Shown here: piece after piece, positions 1 through 5,733 of the stretch
How the letters are laid out: every line of letters begins with the position of its first letter
Position numbering within the stretch: the first letter of the stretch is position 1
Origin: Trueperaceae bacterium
Lineage (GTDB): Bacteria; Deinococcota; Deinococci; Deinococcales; Trueperaceae
Reading direction: 5' to 3'
NCBI GenBank assembly: GCA_007121175.1
Contig: SKMG01000362.1
Span: forward strand, 1 to 5,733
DNA: 5,733 nucleotides
Program-made: the position numbers and the translations under genes
Notes under the pieces: generated by a model
Seen by the model: the letters and a program-made list of their open reading frames with translations, nothing else
Told to the model about the DNA's origin: nothing
Database searches by the model: none

Positions 1-48
1 GCGTCGCGGGCCGGCCTCTCGCACAGCGCCTCTCACGGTACACGCACT

Positions 49-63
49 CGATCGCGACGATCG
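49..63. terminator. Small hairpin downstream of the permease gene (weak terminator candidate)
   Basis: Two copies of CGATCG flank a 3-nt CGA loop, giving a perfect 6-bp stem about 27 nt beyond the permease stop codon. No T-run follows on either strand, so it is not a classical intrinsic terminator. It could be a processed 3' end, a Rho-dependent context, or chance, since CGATCG is itself palindromic. Nothing else is recognisable in bases 1-89. Confidence 0.18.
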
Positions 64-89
64 TTCACCAGCACCACCAGGTGGCGATG

Positions 90-1397
90 CTACAGGTCCG
101 GCCGCCGCCGCGGCAATGACCTCGCGATTGCGTGCCAGACGAGACCAACGGCCATGAGGCCGAGGCCGACGAGCCATATGTCTCGTTCTACGAAGAATGC
201 AAGTGCCAGGCAGCTGACGAGGCCGGCGGCGGCCGCCCAGCGCGGGTAGATGCGCGCCCCCGGTGGCAGCTTGAGGGCGGCGAGATTCGTGATCGCGTAG
301 TACACGAGCACGGTGAAGGCGCTGAAGGTCCAGGTGATCCGCACGTCGCCGAGCAGCGCCAGGCCCGCGATGAGGATAGCCACGGCGATCACCGCCGCCC
401 TGGGCGTGCGCCCCCGAGCGTCGAGGCGTCCGAACAGCGCCGGCATGTCCCGGCGCCGGCCCATGGCGAGCAGTACCCGGGAGAGGCCGAGCAGCAAGTT
501 GAGCAGCACCCCGACCATGGCCGTGATGGCGCCGACGGCCAGCACCGTGGGGGCCAACGCGACCTCGAAGCCGCGGGCGGCGACCTCGAGTGGTGCGGCT
601 CGTTCGTGCGCCTCGCCCAGGACCGCCGTCCCCGCCGAGCCCACGCCCACGGCAGCGACGGCCAGGTAGACGAGCATCACCGCCACCAGGGCCGTGACGA
701 TGGCCCGTGGGATGGTCGAGCGTGGGTCGCGCACCTCCTCGCCGAGCGTCGCGATGCGGCCGTAGCCGGTGTACGCCACGAACATCAGCGCCGAGGCGTG
801 CAGTAGCGCGCTCAGGGGCGCCCTGCCCTCCTCGGGTTGGAAGAACGGCGAGAAGTTGGCCGCCCCGTGCTCCAGCGCCGAGGGCAACCCGGCGATCACG
901 AACACCGCCAGGCTCGCGAGCGTGATGGTGACGATGGCGATGTTGGTGCGGCTCGAGTGGCGGACGCCGGCCGTGATGACGAGCGTGAGGACGAGGATGA
1001 CGGCCAGCGCCAGTGGCACCAGGTGGGCGCCGGCAGCCGCGCCCACCAGGTGCAGCGCGTAGCCGGAGAAGCCGAGCGCAGCGGTCGCGGCCGAGCCGCT
1101 CTTGGCCAGCAGGAACACCCAGCCGGCGAGGAAGCCGAACCAGGAGTTGAGGTAGCGGTAGCCATACTCGTAGGTACCGCCGGACACCGGATGGCTCGCG
1201 GCGAGCTGGGCGCTCGAGAGACCGTTGAACGTCGCCACCACCGCGCCGATGGCGACGGCCAGCACCACGGAGGGGCCGGCGATCCCGGCGGCGACGCCGA
1301 GCGACACGAAGACGCCGGTGCCGATGATGCTGCCCAGGCCCATCATCGCTGCACCGAAGACCCCGAGCTCCCGGTGCAGCCGCTGCGGTTCGCTCAT
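90..1397 (-). CDS. APC-superfamily amino acid permease
   Basis: A 435-residue inner-membrane secondary transporter, very likely moving an amino acid or related amine by proton coupling or exchange. The length and about 12 hydrophobic segments fit the amino acid-polyamine-organocation (APC) superfamily. Key motifs are the TM1 substrate-binding loop GSIIGTGVF (residues 22-30), the HPVSGGTYEY stretch (68-77, the family's 'FPxSGGxYxY'), and the TM6 region YTGYGRIATLGEEVRDP (208-224), matching the family's 'F.AY.G.e...T..EEV.dP'. The ATG at 1397 is supported by GGAGG (complement at 1407-1411) nine bases upstream. It is the last gene of a leftward operon, starting 34 nt after the stop of the alpha/beta hydrolase gene. 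Substrate cannot be read from the sequence. The short soluble N-terminus and lack of a large C-terminal domain argue against the cation-chloride and universal-stress-domain branches. I am confident of the superfamily and unsure of the substrate. Confidence 0.93.
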   Translation of the reverse strand: MSEPQRLHRELGVFGAAMMGLGSIIGTGVFVSLGVAAGIAGPSVVLAVAIGAVVATFNGLSSAQLAASHPVSGGTYEYGYRYLNSWFGFLAGWVFLLAKSGSAATAALGFSGYALHLVGAAAGAHLVPLALAVILVLTLVITAGVRHSSRTNIAIVTITLASLAVFVIAGLPSALEHGAANFSPFFQPEEGRAPLSALLHASALMFVAYTGYGRIATLGEEVRDPRSTIPRAIVTALVAVMLVYLAVAAVGVGSAGTAVLGEAHERAAPLEVAARGFEVALAPTVLAVGAITAMVGVLLNLLLGLSRVLLAMGRRRDMPALFGRLDARGRTPRAAVIAVAILIAGLALLGDVRITWTFSAFTVLVYYAITNLAALKLPPGARIYPRWAAAAGLVSCLALAFFVERDIWLVGLGLMAVGLVWHAIARSLPRRRPDL

Positions 1398-1431
1398 GGA
1401 CCGCTGCCTCCGTTCCGACGGCCGACCCGGC

Positions 1432-2091
1432 TCATCGCTCGACGAGATTCGCCTCGAACCAGTCGCGCGCCGAGCGGATCACCACCTCGAGCGCGCCCTC
1501 CTCCTCGAAGAGGTGGCTCGCCGCCGGTACGATCTCGAGCTCCGCGCTCTCCGGCAGCCGGCGGAAGGCCTGCTCATTCAGGTCGATCACCACCGGATCG
1601 CGCTCCCCGACGATGAGCAGGGTCGCCGCGCGCACGTCGTCGAGCGCATCGCCGGCGAGATCGGGTCGGCCGCCGCGAGAGACCACAGCGCCCACCCGGT
1701 CGGGCCGGTGCGCCGCGGCGATCAGCGCCGCACCGGCGCCGGTGGAGGCGCCGAACAGGCCGGCCGGCAACGCGCTCAGGTCAGGCTGCTCATAGACCCA
1801 GTCGAGCGCGGCCTCGAGGCGCCGAGCGAGCAGATCGATATCGAACCGATGCTGCCTGGTGCGCTCGTCGACGCGCTCCTCCTCCTCGGTCAGCAGATCG
1901 ATCAGCAGCGTCGCGATGCCGCCTTCGTGCAGCCCCTGCGCCACGTAGCGGTTGCGCGGACTGTGCCGGCTGCTGCCGCTGCCGTGGGCGAACACCACGA
2001 TCGCACGGGCACCGTCAGGTACCACCAGGTCGCCGCGGATCTCCACGCCGTGCGCCTGGATCCGGATCGACCGTTCCTCCTGTGAAGCCAT
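1432..2091 (-). CDS. Dienelactone hydrolase-like alpha/beta hydrolase
   Basis: A 219-residue soluble alpha/beta-hydrolase, probably an esterase or related hydrolase; the natural substrate is unknown. The fold is shown by the oxyanion-side motif VVFAHGSGSSRHSPRN (residues 32-47), the nucleophile elbow GASTGAGAAL with Ser116 at its centre, the acid Asp165 in VGERDPVV, and His193 in AASHLFEEEGAL near the C-terminus: a complete Ser-Asp-His triad. The start at 2091 is chosen because a strong TGAGGAGG Shine-Dalgarno lies 5 nt upstream. An earlier in-frame ATG at 2304 would add 71 low-complexity residues read inside the phosphoribosyltransferase gene and has no support. The gene follows that phosphoribosyltransferase by 10 nt. 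In some actinobacteria, as I recall for Mycobacterium tuberculosis Rv0571c, the two domains form one polypeptide, which supports a shared function. No signal peptide is visible. Confidence 0.9.
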   Translation of the reverse strand: MASQEERSIRIQAHGVEIRGDLVVPDGARAIVVFAHGSGSSRHSPRNRYVAQGLHEGGIATLLIDLLTEEEERVDERTRQHRFDIDLLARRLEAALDWVYEQPDLSALPAGLFGASTGAGAALIAAAHRPDRVGAVVSRGGRPDLAGDALDDVRAATLLIVGERDPVVIDLNEQAFRRLPESAELEIVPAASHLFEEEGALEVVIRSARDWFEANLVER

Positions 2092-2096
2092 GCTCG

Positions 2097-2104
2097 CCTC
2101 CTCA
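2097..2104 (-). promoter_or_regulatory. Shine-Dalgarno of the hydrolase gene, overlapping the upstream stop codon
   Basis: On the minus strand TGAGGAGG contains the TGA stop of the phosphoribosyltransferase gene (2104-2102) and a near-perfect ribosome binding site, 5 nt before the hydrolase ATG at 2091. It fixes the hydrolase start and predicts translational coupling of the two genes. Confidence 0.8.
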
Positions 2105-2752
2105 ACGCTGGCTGCTGCTCGAGCGCGCGAGCAGGTCCTGGACCTCCTCGTCGGTGGTCTGCGAGAAGTGCCGGTACCACCTGCCGACTCCGAGGAACGG
2201 CTGAGGCGTTTCGACGCAGACCACCTCGTCGACCATGCCCCGGAACTCGTCGCAGGTCTCGGGCGCAGCGGTCGGGACGGCCACCACGACCGCCGCGGGC
2301 TCACGCGGTGCGAGCGCGCTGACCGCCGCGCGCATCGTCGCGCCCGTCGCCAACCCGTCGTCGACCAGCAGCACGGTCTTGCCCCGCACGTCGAGCGGTT
2401 CCCTGCCGCCGCGGTAGATGCGCTCGCGCCGCTCGAGCTCCGCGCGCTCCCGCTCGGCCACTGCTTCGGCCTGGGCGTCGCTGATGCCGAGGTGCCGGAT
2501 GATGTCCTCGTTGCGTACCATCACGCCACCGCTGGCGATGGCGCCCATCGCCAACTCGGCCCGACCCGGCGTGCCGAGCTTGCGAACGACGTAGACGTCG
2601 AGCGGCGCATCGAGGGCGCGGGCGACCTCGTATGCGACCGGCACGCCCCCGCGAGGCAAGGCCAGCACCACCACGTCGTCACGTCCCCGGTAGTGCTCGA
2701 GTGCCGCGGCCAAGCGTCTGCCGGCATCCGTTCGGTCCATGAACAGTGGCAT
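2102..2752 (-). CDS. Type I phosphoribosyltransferase-domain protein
   Basis: A 216-residue soluble protein with a type I phosphoribosyltransferase (PRTase) fold. The PRPP-binding signature is clear: VLLVDDGLATGAT at residues 127-139, two adjacent acids followed by the GxATGxT loop. Other family marks are VVLALPRGGVPVAYEVA (28-44), VRKLGTPGRAELAMGAI (56-72, the flexible-loop side) and the C-terminal TPQPFLGVGRWYRHFSQ. This is the uncharacterised 'predicted phosphoribosyltransferase' group rather than a named purine or pyrimidine salvage enzyme such as Hpt, Apt or Upp; the base it uses, if any, is not known. The ATG at 2752 has GGAGGA (complement at 2758-2763) 5 nt upstream; the in-frame Met5 codon at 2740 is too far from it. 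It is the first gene of the leftward operon, with its stop inside the Shine-Dalgarno of the hydrolase gene. Confidence 0.92.
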   Translation of the reverse strand: MPLFMDRTDAGRRLAAALEHYRGRDDVVVLALPRGGVPVAYEVARALDAPLDVYVVRKLGTPGRAELAMGAIASGGVMVRNEDIIRHLGISDAQAEAVAERERAELERRERIYRGGREPLDVRGKTVLLVDDGLATGATMRAAVSALAPREPAAVVVAVPTAAPETCDEFRGMVDEVVCVETPQPFLGVGRWYRHFSQTTDEEVQDLLARSSSSQR

Positions 2753-2904
2753 GTCGGTCCTCCGGTTCCCGCGATGGCTGCACCGCGCTGCGCGCCTCCG
2801 GGCGCCCCGCCTGATCGAGCCGCCTGGCGCGGGCAGCCCAGACCAGTCTAGGAGGGCCTGGATAGGCGCGAGCGTCGGGCCGGTGACGGCGGTCGCGCGG
2901 CACC

Positions 2905-2943
2905 CGGCTCGAACCGCGACCGAGACCCGTACGGCTCGAGCCG
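2905..2943. repeat. Pair of CGGCTCGA(A/G)CCG dyads, possible operator
   Basis: CGGCTCGAACCG at 2905-2916 and CGGCTCGAGCCG at 2932-2943 differ at one position and are spaced 27 bp start to start. The second is a perfect 12-bp palindrome. It overlaps the place where a -35 would sit for the -10 candidate at 2952-2957, the expected position for a repressor or activator site. A related string with one inserted base lies at 4294-4306, just before the kinase start. CTCGAG is common in this genome's coding DNA, so chance is a real alternative. Confidence 0.3.
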
Positions 2944-2951
2944 ACCCGGTC

Positions 2952-2957
2952 TATGCT
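2952..2957 (+). promoter_or_regulatory. Candidate -10 element for the rightward genes
   Basis: TATGCT is one of the few AT-containing hexamers in this intergenic stretch and resembles a sigma-70-type -10. At 17-bp spacing the -35 position reads GTACGG (2929-2934), a poor match, so any promoter would be weak or activator-dependent. Transcription would start near 2964, only a few bases before the in-frame ATG at 2970, so a nearly leaderless start there is possible. Confidence 0.25.
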
Positions 2958-3050
2958 GGCGCGACTGGTATGGCCGCTCCCGCCGCGCCCCGGGGCGCCC
3001 CCACCACCTCACGCTCCCGGCCGGCGACCCACCCCGCGGCGGCACGCCAC

Positions 3051-4421
3051 GTGCGGCACTGGCGCCAGGAAATGAACAGCGCGGCCTTGTTCACCGGTCT
3101 GGCAGCGATCGAGCGCATCGCGCGCCGGCGCCGGGCCTATGAACGTCTCGCCGCGGTCGAGGCGCGCCACTCCGAGCGGTACGCGCTCGAGCTGGCGCGA
3201 GCCGGGATCCGCTTGCCTCCGTTCGAGCCGTCGTGGCGGACCCGCTTCCTGCTCGCCCTCGCGCGCCGCCTCGGCACGGTAGCCGTGCTGCCGCGCATCG
3301 CCATGCTCGAGCGGGCAGACGCTCGCGGTTACCGGCTCGACGACCCCGACTTGGCGCCGTACGACGAGGAGCTCGCCAACGCCGTGTGGCTGGCGGAGTT
3401 CGCCGGCGTCGAAGCGGGCGAGGCGCTGAAGCGGCTGCTGCTGCGCTGCCGCCGGAGCGTGCTCCTGGTACTGGGCAGCGCGCTCTTCGCTGTGTCGCTG
3501 GCACTGGGACGCAACGTCCAGCTCGAGGGGCTGTTCTTCGGTCTGTTGGCCGGCGTGACGGTCGGCCCCGTCACCCATTACCTGCTGGGTAAGGGAGTGG
3601 CCGCACTCGGCATCGGACGCGTGTGGTGCGGCTGGGCCTGCTGGACCGCTGCCTTGCTCGATCAGCTGCCGTACCGCCGCAGCCCCGGCTGGTTGCCCGT
3701 CGGCGCGCGGCGGCTGCGCTACGCGTCGTTCGCCGCGTCGGCGGCGCTGGTGCTGCTGCTCGGGCTCGGCTTCGGCTATCGCCAGGGCGCCGTGGGAGGC
3801 GATGCAGCACGCTGGTTCCTGATCGGCAACGCGGTCTACTGGCTCGTGGGCGCCGCGCTGGCGCTGGCGCTGCGGGACAACCGCGCCTTCTGCAAGTACG
3901 CGTGCCCGGTCTCGGTGGTGCTGCGCTGGAGCGCGCGACCGGCGCTGGTCAAGGTCTCCGGAGATGCCGAGGCGTGTCGCGCGTGCTCCTCGCAGGCCTG
4001 CGTCAGATCGTGTCCGATGGACATCCGCTTACCGGACTACGTGATCGCCGGCAAGCGGCTGCTCTCGAGCGAGTGCATCGTGTGCCTGCACTGCGTTGCG
4101 GTCTGCCCGCCGAACACGCTCGGCATGTCGATCGGCCTCGACCTCTCGGGGCCCGATCTGCTGCGCGAGCGCGAGCCGCTCCCGGACGCGCCGGTTGATG
4201 GCCGGCGCGGTGTAGGGTGGAGGGCGCTCGGGCACGTGCAGGTCGCGAGAGCGCGCAACGGCTCACGCCAGTCTTCGCCGCGGGTCGGGGCGGCGGCTCG
4301 AGACCGGTCGACACCGCCGCTTGAGGAGGTACAGCCATGGCACCCCGCTTCGTCCTCGCGCACGATCTCGGCACCACCGGCGACAAGGCGTCGTTGTACG
4401 ACGCCGAAGGGCAGCTCGTAG
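3051..4421 (+). CDS. Ferritin-like (erythrin/rubrerythrin-type) domain fused to NapH-like membrane [4Fe-4S] protein
   Basis: Numbering is from GTG 3051 (456 residues). Residues 1-125 look like the diiron ferritin-like domain found in front of VIT1/CCC1 iron transporters: helix one QEMNSAALF with Glu7, helix two EARH (Glu37, His40), then the linker PPFEPSWRTRFLLALARRLG (56-75), helix three LERADARGY (Glu87), helix four DEELANA (Glu107, with Asn110 where His is usual). The transporter is absent; instead come four hydrophobic segments (about 137-153, 160-187, 225-243, 255-274), CGWAC (193-197), CKYACP (281-286) and two [4Fe-4S] motifs, Cys309/312/317/321-Pro and Cys342/345/348/352-Pro, as in NapH-type quinol or electron-transfer proteins. 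The likely role is membrane electron transfer to a diiron or iron-handling site; this is inference. The start is uncertain: ATG 3072 has AGGA only one base away and would lose Glu7, and ATG 2970 is also in frame. The last ~75 residues lack family features and overlap the kinase gene by 85 nt. Confidence 0.8.
   Translation: MRHWRQEMNSAALFTGLAAIERIARRRRAYERLAAVEARHSERYALELARAGIRLPPFEPSWRTRFLLALARRLGTVAVLPRIAMLERADARGYRLDDPDLAPYDEELANAVWLAEFAGVEAGEALKRLLLRCRRSVLLVLGSALFAVSLALGRNVQLEGLFFGLLAGVTVGPVTHYLLGKGVAALGIGRVWCGWACWTAALLDQLPYRRSPGWLPVGARRLRYASFAASAALVLLLGLGFGYRQGAVGGDAARWFLIGNAVYWLVGAALALALRDNRAFCKYACPVSVVLRWSARPALVKVSGDAEACRACSSQACVRSCPMDIRLPDYVIAGKRLLSSECIVCLHCVAVCPPNTLGMSIGLDLSGPDLLREREPLPDAPVDGRRGVGWRALGHVQVARARNGSRQSSPRVGAAARDRSTPPLEEVQPWHPASSSRTISAPPATRRRCTTPKGSS
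4199..4336 (+). other. Intergenic-like tail between the fusion gene's conserved part and the kinase
   Basis: The frame of the upstream gene stays open here, but third-position G/C bias drops after about 4193 and the residues become Arg/Gly/Ser-rich and featureless. Stops in the two other forward frames occur at 4196-4198 and 4213-4215. The stretch probably serves as the kinase leader: a TAGGGT (-10-like) is at 4213-4218, though the only -35-like hexamer, TTGATG at 4195-4200, is spaced just 12 bp away. No terminator is evident. Confidence 0.4.
4323..4330 (+). promoter_or_regulatory. Strong Shine-Dalgarno of the kinase gene
   Basis: GAGGAGGT lies 6 nt before ATG 4337 and is the best ribosome binding site in the window. 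It fixes the kinase start and shows that this region is a genuine translation leader, although the frame of the upstream gene is still open across it. Confidence 0.85.
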
Positions 4422-5733
4422 GCAGCAGCCTGGTCGGCTACGCGACCGAGTACGCTCGTCCGCTGTGGGCCGAGCAAGATCCCGAGGCGTGGTGGCAGGC
4501 CGTCTGCGGCTCGACGCGCGCGCTGCTCGCGCAGACTCGCGTCAGCCCCTCGGAGATCGCCTGCGTCGCGTTCTCCGGCCAGATGATGGGGTGCGTCGCG
4601 ATCGACGCCAAGGCCCGCCCGCTGCGCAACGCCCTGATCTGGGCCGACCAGCGCGCCGGCGAACAGCAGCGCCGGCTCGAAGGGCGCATCGACCCCGAGA
4701 CCGCCTACCGCATCACCGGCCACCGCCTCAGCAGCTCTTACTCGCTGGCCAAGATCCTGTGGCTGCGCGACCACGAACCCAACGTGTTCCGCGACGCGCG
4801 CGCCTTCGTCAACGCCAAGGATGCGATCGTCGCGCGCCTCACCGGCGCGTTCGTCACCGACTACTCGGACGCTTCCGGCACCAACCTCATGGAGCTCGAG
4901 GCGCGAGCGTACTCCGACGCGATGCTCGACGCCGCCGAGCTCGATCCGGCGAAGCTGCCCCAGCTCAGAGCGTCGACCGACGTCGTGGGCGAGATCGGCG
5001 CGTCGGTCGCCGAGGAGGTCGGCCTCCCGGCCGGCGTGCCGGTGGTGATCGGCGGCGGCGACGGCTGCTGCGCCGCGCTGGGGGCCGGCGTGTGGCGCGA
5101 GGGCGCCGCCTACAACTACGTCGGCTCGTCGTCCTGGATCGCGCTCGCCTCGGAGCGACCGGTCTACGACCCGGAGCAGCGGACCTTCAGCTGGGCGCAT
5201 GTGGTGCCTGACCTGTTCAGCCCCTGCGGCACGATGCAGGCTGCGGGCGCCTCCTACGCCTGGACCAGGGACGTGCTGGGCGTGCGCGAGGCAGAGCTGA
5301 GCGCGCGCGACGGGCGATCGGTCTACGAGCACCTCAACGAGCTCGCGGCTGCCGCCCCGGCCGGTTCGCGCGACCTGCTCTACCTGCCCTACCTGCTCGG
5401 AGAGCGTAGCCCCCGCTGGAACCCGAACGCGCGGGGCGCCTTCGTCGGCCTCACCGTCCGCCACGGCCGAGCGGAGCTGGTGCGCTCCGTGCTCGAGGGC
5501 GTCACCATGAACCTGCGGGTGATCTTGCAGGCGCTCACCAAGCAGGGCATCGCGGTCCAGACGGTGCGCGTGATCGGCGGCGGCGCGGCGGGCCGCTTCT
5601 GGAACCAGCTGATGGCCGACATCTACGGGCTCCCGATCGAGCGCATGACGCACCTCGAGGAGGCGACCTCGATGGGCGCGGCGGTCGCCGGCGGGGTCGG
5701 CGTGGGCCTCTACGACGACTTCTCGATCATCGA
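4337..5733 (+). CDS. FGGY-family carbohydrate kinase (xylulokinase-like), 3' end cut by the window
   Basis: A cytosolic ATP-dependent sugar kinase; 465 codons are present and the family's usual ~490-510 residues suggest only some 30-45 are missing. Evidence: the N-terminal phosphate-loop motif HDLGTTGDK (residues 9-17); SYSLAKILWLRDH at 134-146, which fits FGGY signature 1; the catalytic-base motif GGGDGCCAALGAG with Asp242; YVGSSSW; the xylulokinase-like GERSPRWNPNARG (355-367); signature 2 starting at Gly367 (GAFVGLTVRHGRAELVRSVL); and the adenosine-binding VIGGGAAGRFWNQ from residue 412. At the sugar site it has GQMMG (81-85), where classical xylulokinases have GQMHG, so D-xylulose should not be assumed; another ketose or polyol is equally possible. 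Asp242 aligns with the catalytic Asp (Asp233) of E. coli XylB. It lies downstream of the ferritin/ferredoxin fusion on the same strand, but no sugar transporter or isomerase is in view. Confidence 0.93.
   Translation, partial: MAPRFVLAHDLGTTGDKASLYDAEGQLVGSSLVGYATEYARPLWAEQDPEAWWQAVCGSTRALLAQTRVSPSEIACVAFSGQMMGCVAIDAKARPLRNALIWADQRAGEQQRRLEGRIDPETAYRITGHRLSSSYSLAKILWLRDHEPNVFRDARAFVNAKDAIVARLTGAFVTDYSDASGTNLMELEARAYSDAMLDAAELDPAKLPQLRASTDVVGEIGASVAEEVGLPAGVPVVIGGGDGCCAALGAGVWREGAAYNYVGSSSWIALASERPVYDPEQRTFSWAHVVPDLFSPCGTMQAAGASYAWTRDVLGVREAELSARDGRSVYEHLNELAAAAPAGSRDLLYLPYLLGERSPRWNPNARGAFVGLTVRHGRAELVRSVLEGVTMNLRVILQALTKQGIAVQTVRVIGGGAAGRFWNQLMADIYGLPIERMTHLEEATSMGAAVAGGVGVGLYDDFSII

Larger units (their letters stand above)
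2753..3050. other. Divergent intergenic region
   Basis: About 300 bp separates the leftward operon from the rightward genes and should carry both promoters. In-frame codons run leftward from the fusion gene through this region without a stop back to 2739, but the encoded residues are an Arg/Pro/Ala-rich, non-conserved string, so I read it as non-coding apart from a possible short N-terminal extension from ATG 2970. A minus-strand TAGACT (complement 2845-2850) fits a loose -10 for the leftward operon but lacks a good -35. The near-palindromic repeats and a rightward -10 candidate are listed separately. No RNA gene or strong terminator is visible. Confidence 0.5.

Noticed and set aside
74..86. 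CCACCAGGTGG palindrome just beyond the permease stop
   Set aside because: Only one base separates the arms, so it cannot fold as a hairpin, and there is no T-run; it is most likely chance.
837..1616. Plus-strand open frame across the permease and hydrolase genes
   Set aside because: It spans two clear minus-strand genes and their spacer, with low-complexity composition and no motifs.
2092..2304. Longer N-terminus for the hydrolase from ATG 2304
   Set aside because: The added 71 residues are Ser/Arg-rich, lie inside the phosphoribosyltransferase gene in another frame, and ignore the strong Shine-Dalgarno before 2091.
2739..2969. N-terminal extension of the ferritin/ferredoxin gene back to ATG 2739
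   Set aside because: It would overlap the start of the divergent phosphoribosyltransferase gene and both promoter regions, and encodes a non-conserved Arg/Ala/Pro string.
4195..4218. TTGATG ... TAGGGT as a kinase promoter
   Set aside because: Both hexamers look plausible but the spacing is 12 bp, far from 16-18 bp, so I do not call it a promoter.
4037..5653. Very long minus-strand open frame opposite the kinase
   Set aside because: It mirrors the kinase, whose motifs are unmistakable on the plus strand. The antisense product is Arg/Gly/His/Ala-rich without any family motif; high GC removes stop codons by chance.
1..5733. Defence island, CRISPR, prophage or transposon
   Set aside because: No repeat array, integrase, transposase or inverted terminal repeats were seen; all five genes are metabolic, transport or redox in type with uniform base composition.

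Overview
This 5.7 kb window is very GC-rich (around 70% by eye, with strong G/C at third codon positions and frequent CTCGAG codon pairs). It comes from a high-GC bacterium. Purine-rich Shine-Dalgarno sequences precede most starts, so it is not archaeal in style. The lineage cannot be fixed from the sequence alone. I saw no tRNA, rRNA, CRISPR array or insertion sequence.

Layout: two gene sets diverge from a roughly 300 bp intergenic region (2753-3050). Leftward there is a compact three-gene operon. It holds a type I phosphoribosyltransferase-domain protein (2102-2752), a dienelactone-hydrolase-like alpha/beta hydrolase (1432-2091) whose Shine-Dalgarno overlaps the stop of the gene before it, and an APC-superfamily amino acid permease (90-1397). 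Rightward there is a membrane iron-sulfur protein with an erythrin/rubrerythrin-like ferritin domain at its N-terminus (about 3051-4421), then an FGGY-family carbohydrate kinase (4337 to beyond the window edge) with its own strong Shine-Dalgarno.

The standout is the rightward fusion protein. Its first ~120 residues match the diiron ferritin-like domain normally seen in front of VIT1/CCC1-type iron transporters (MbfA-like proteins). Here that domain is joined to a NapH-like module: four predicted membrane helices, CGWxC and CxxxCP membrane-edge motifs, and a two-cluster [4Fe-4S] ferredoxin tail. This suggests electron transfer across or at the membrane to or from a diiron or iron-handling site. 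One expected His ligand appears to be Asn. The 3' end of this gene runs in frame 85 nt into the kinase gene after coding character has faded, so its last ~75 residues are suspect.

The phosphoribosyltransferase/hydrolase pair is a recurrent, poorly understood partnership, fused into one protein in some actinobacteria. Its cellular role is not known to me. No single pathway obviously joins all five genes. The leftward set and the fusion protein could both belong to a stress or low-oxygen gene neighbourhood, while the kinase is probably a separate sugar-catabolic gene.
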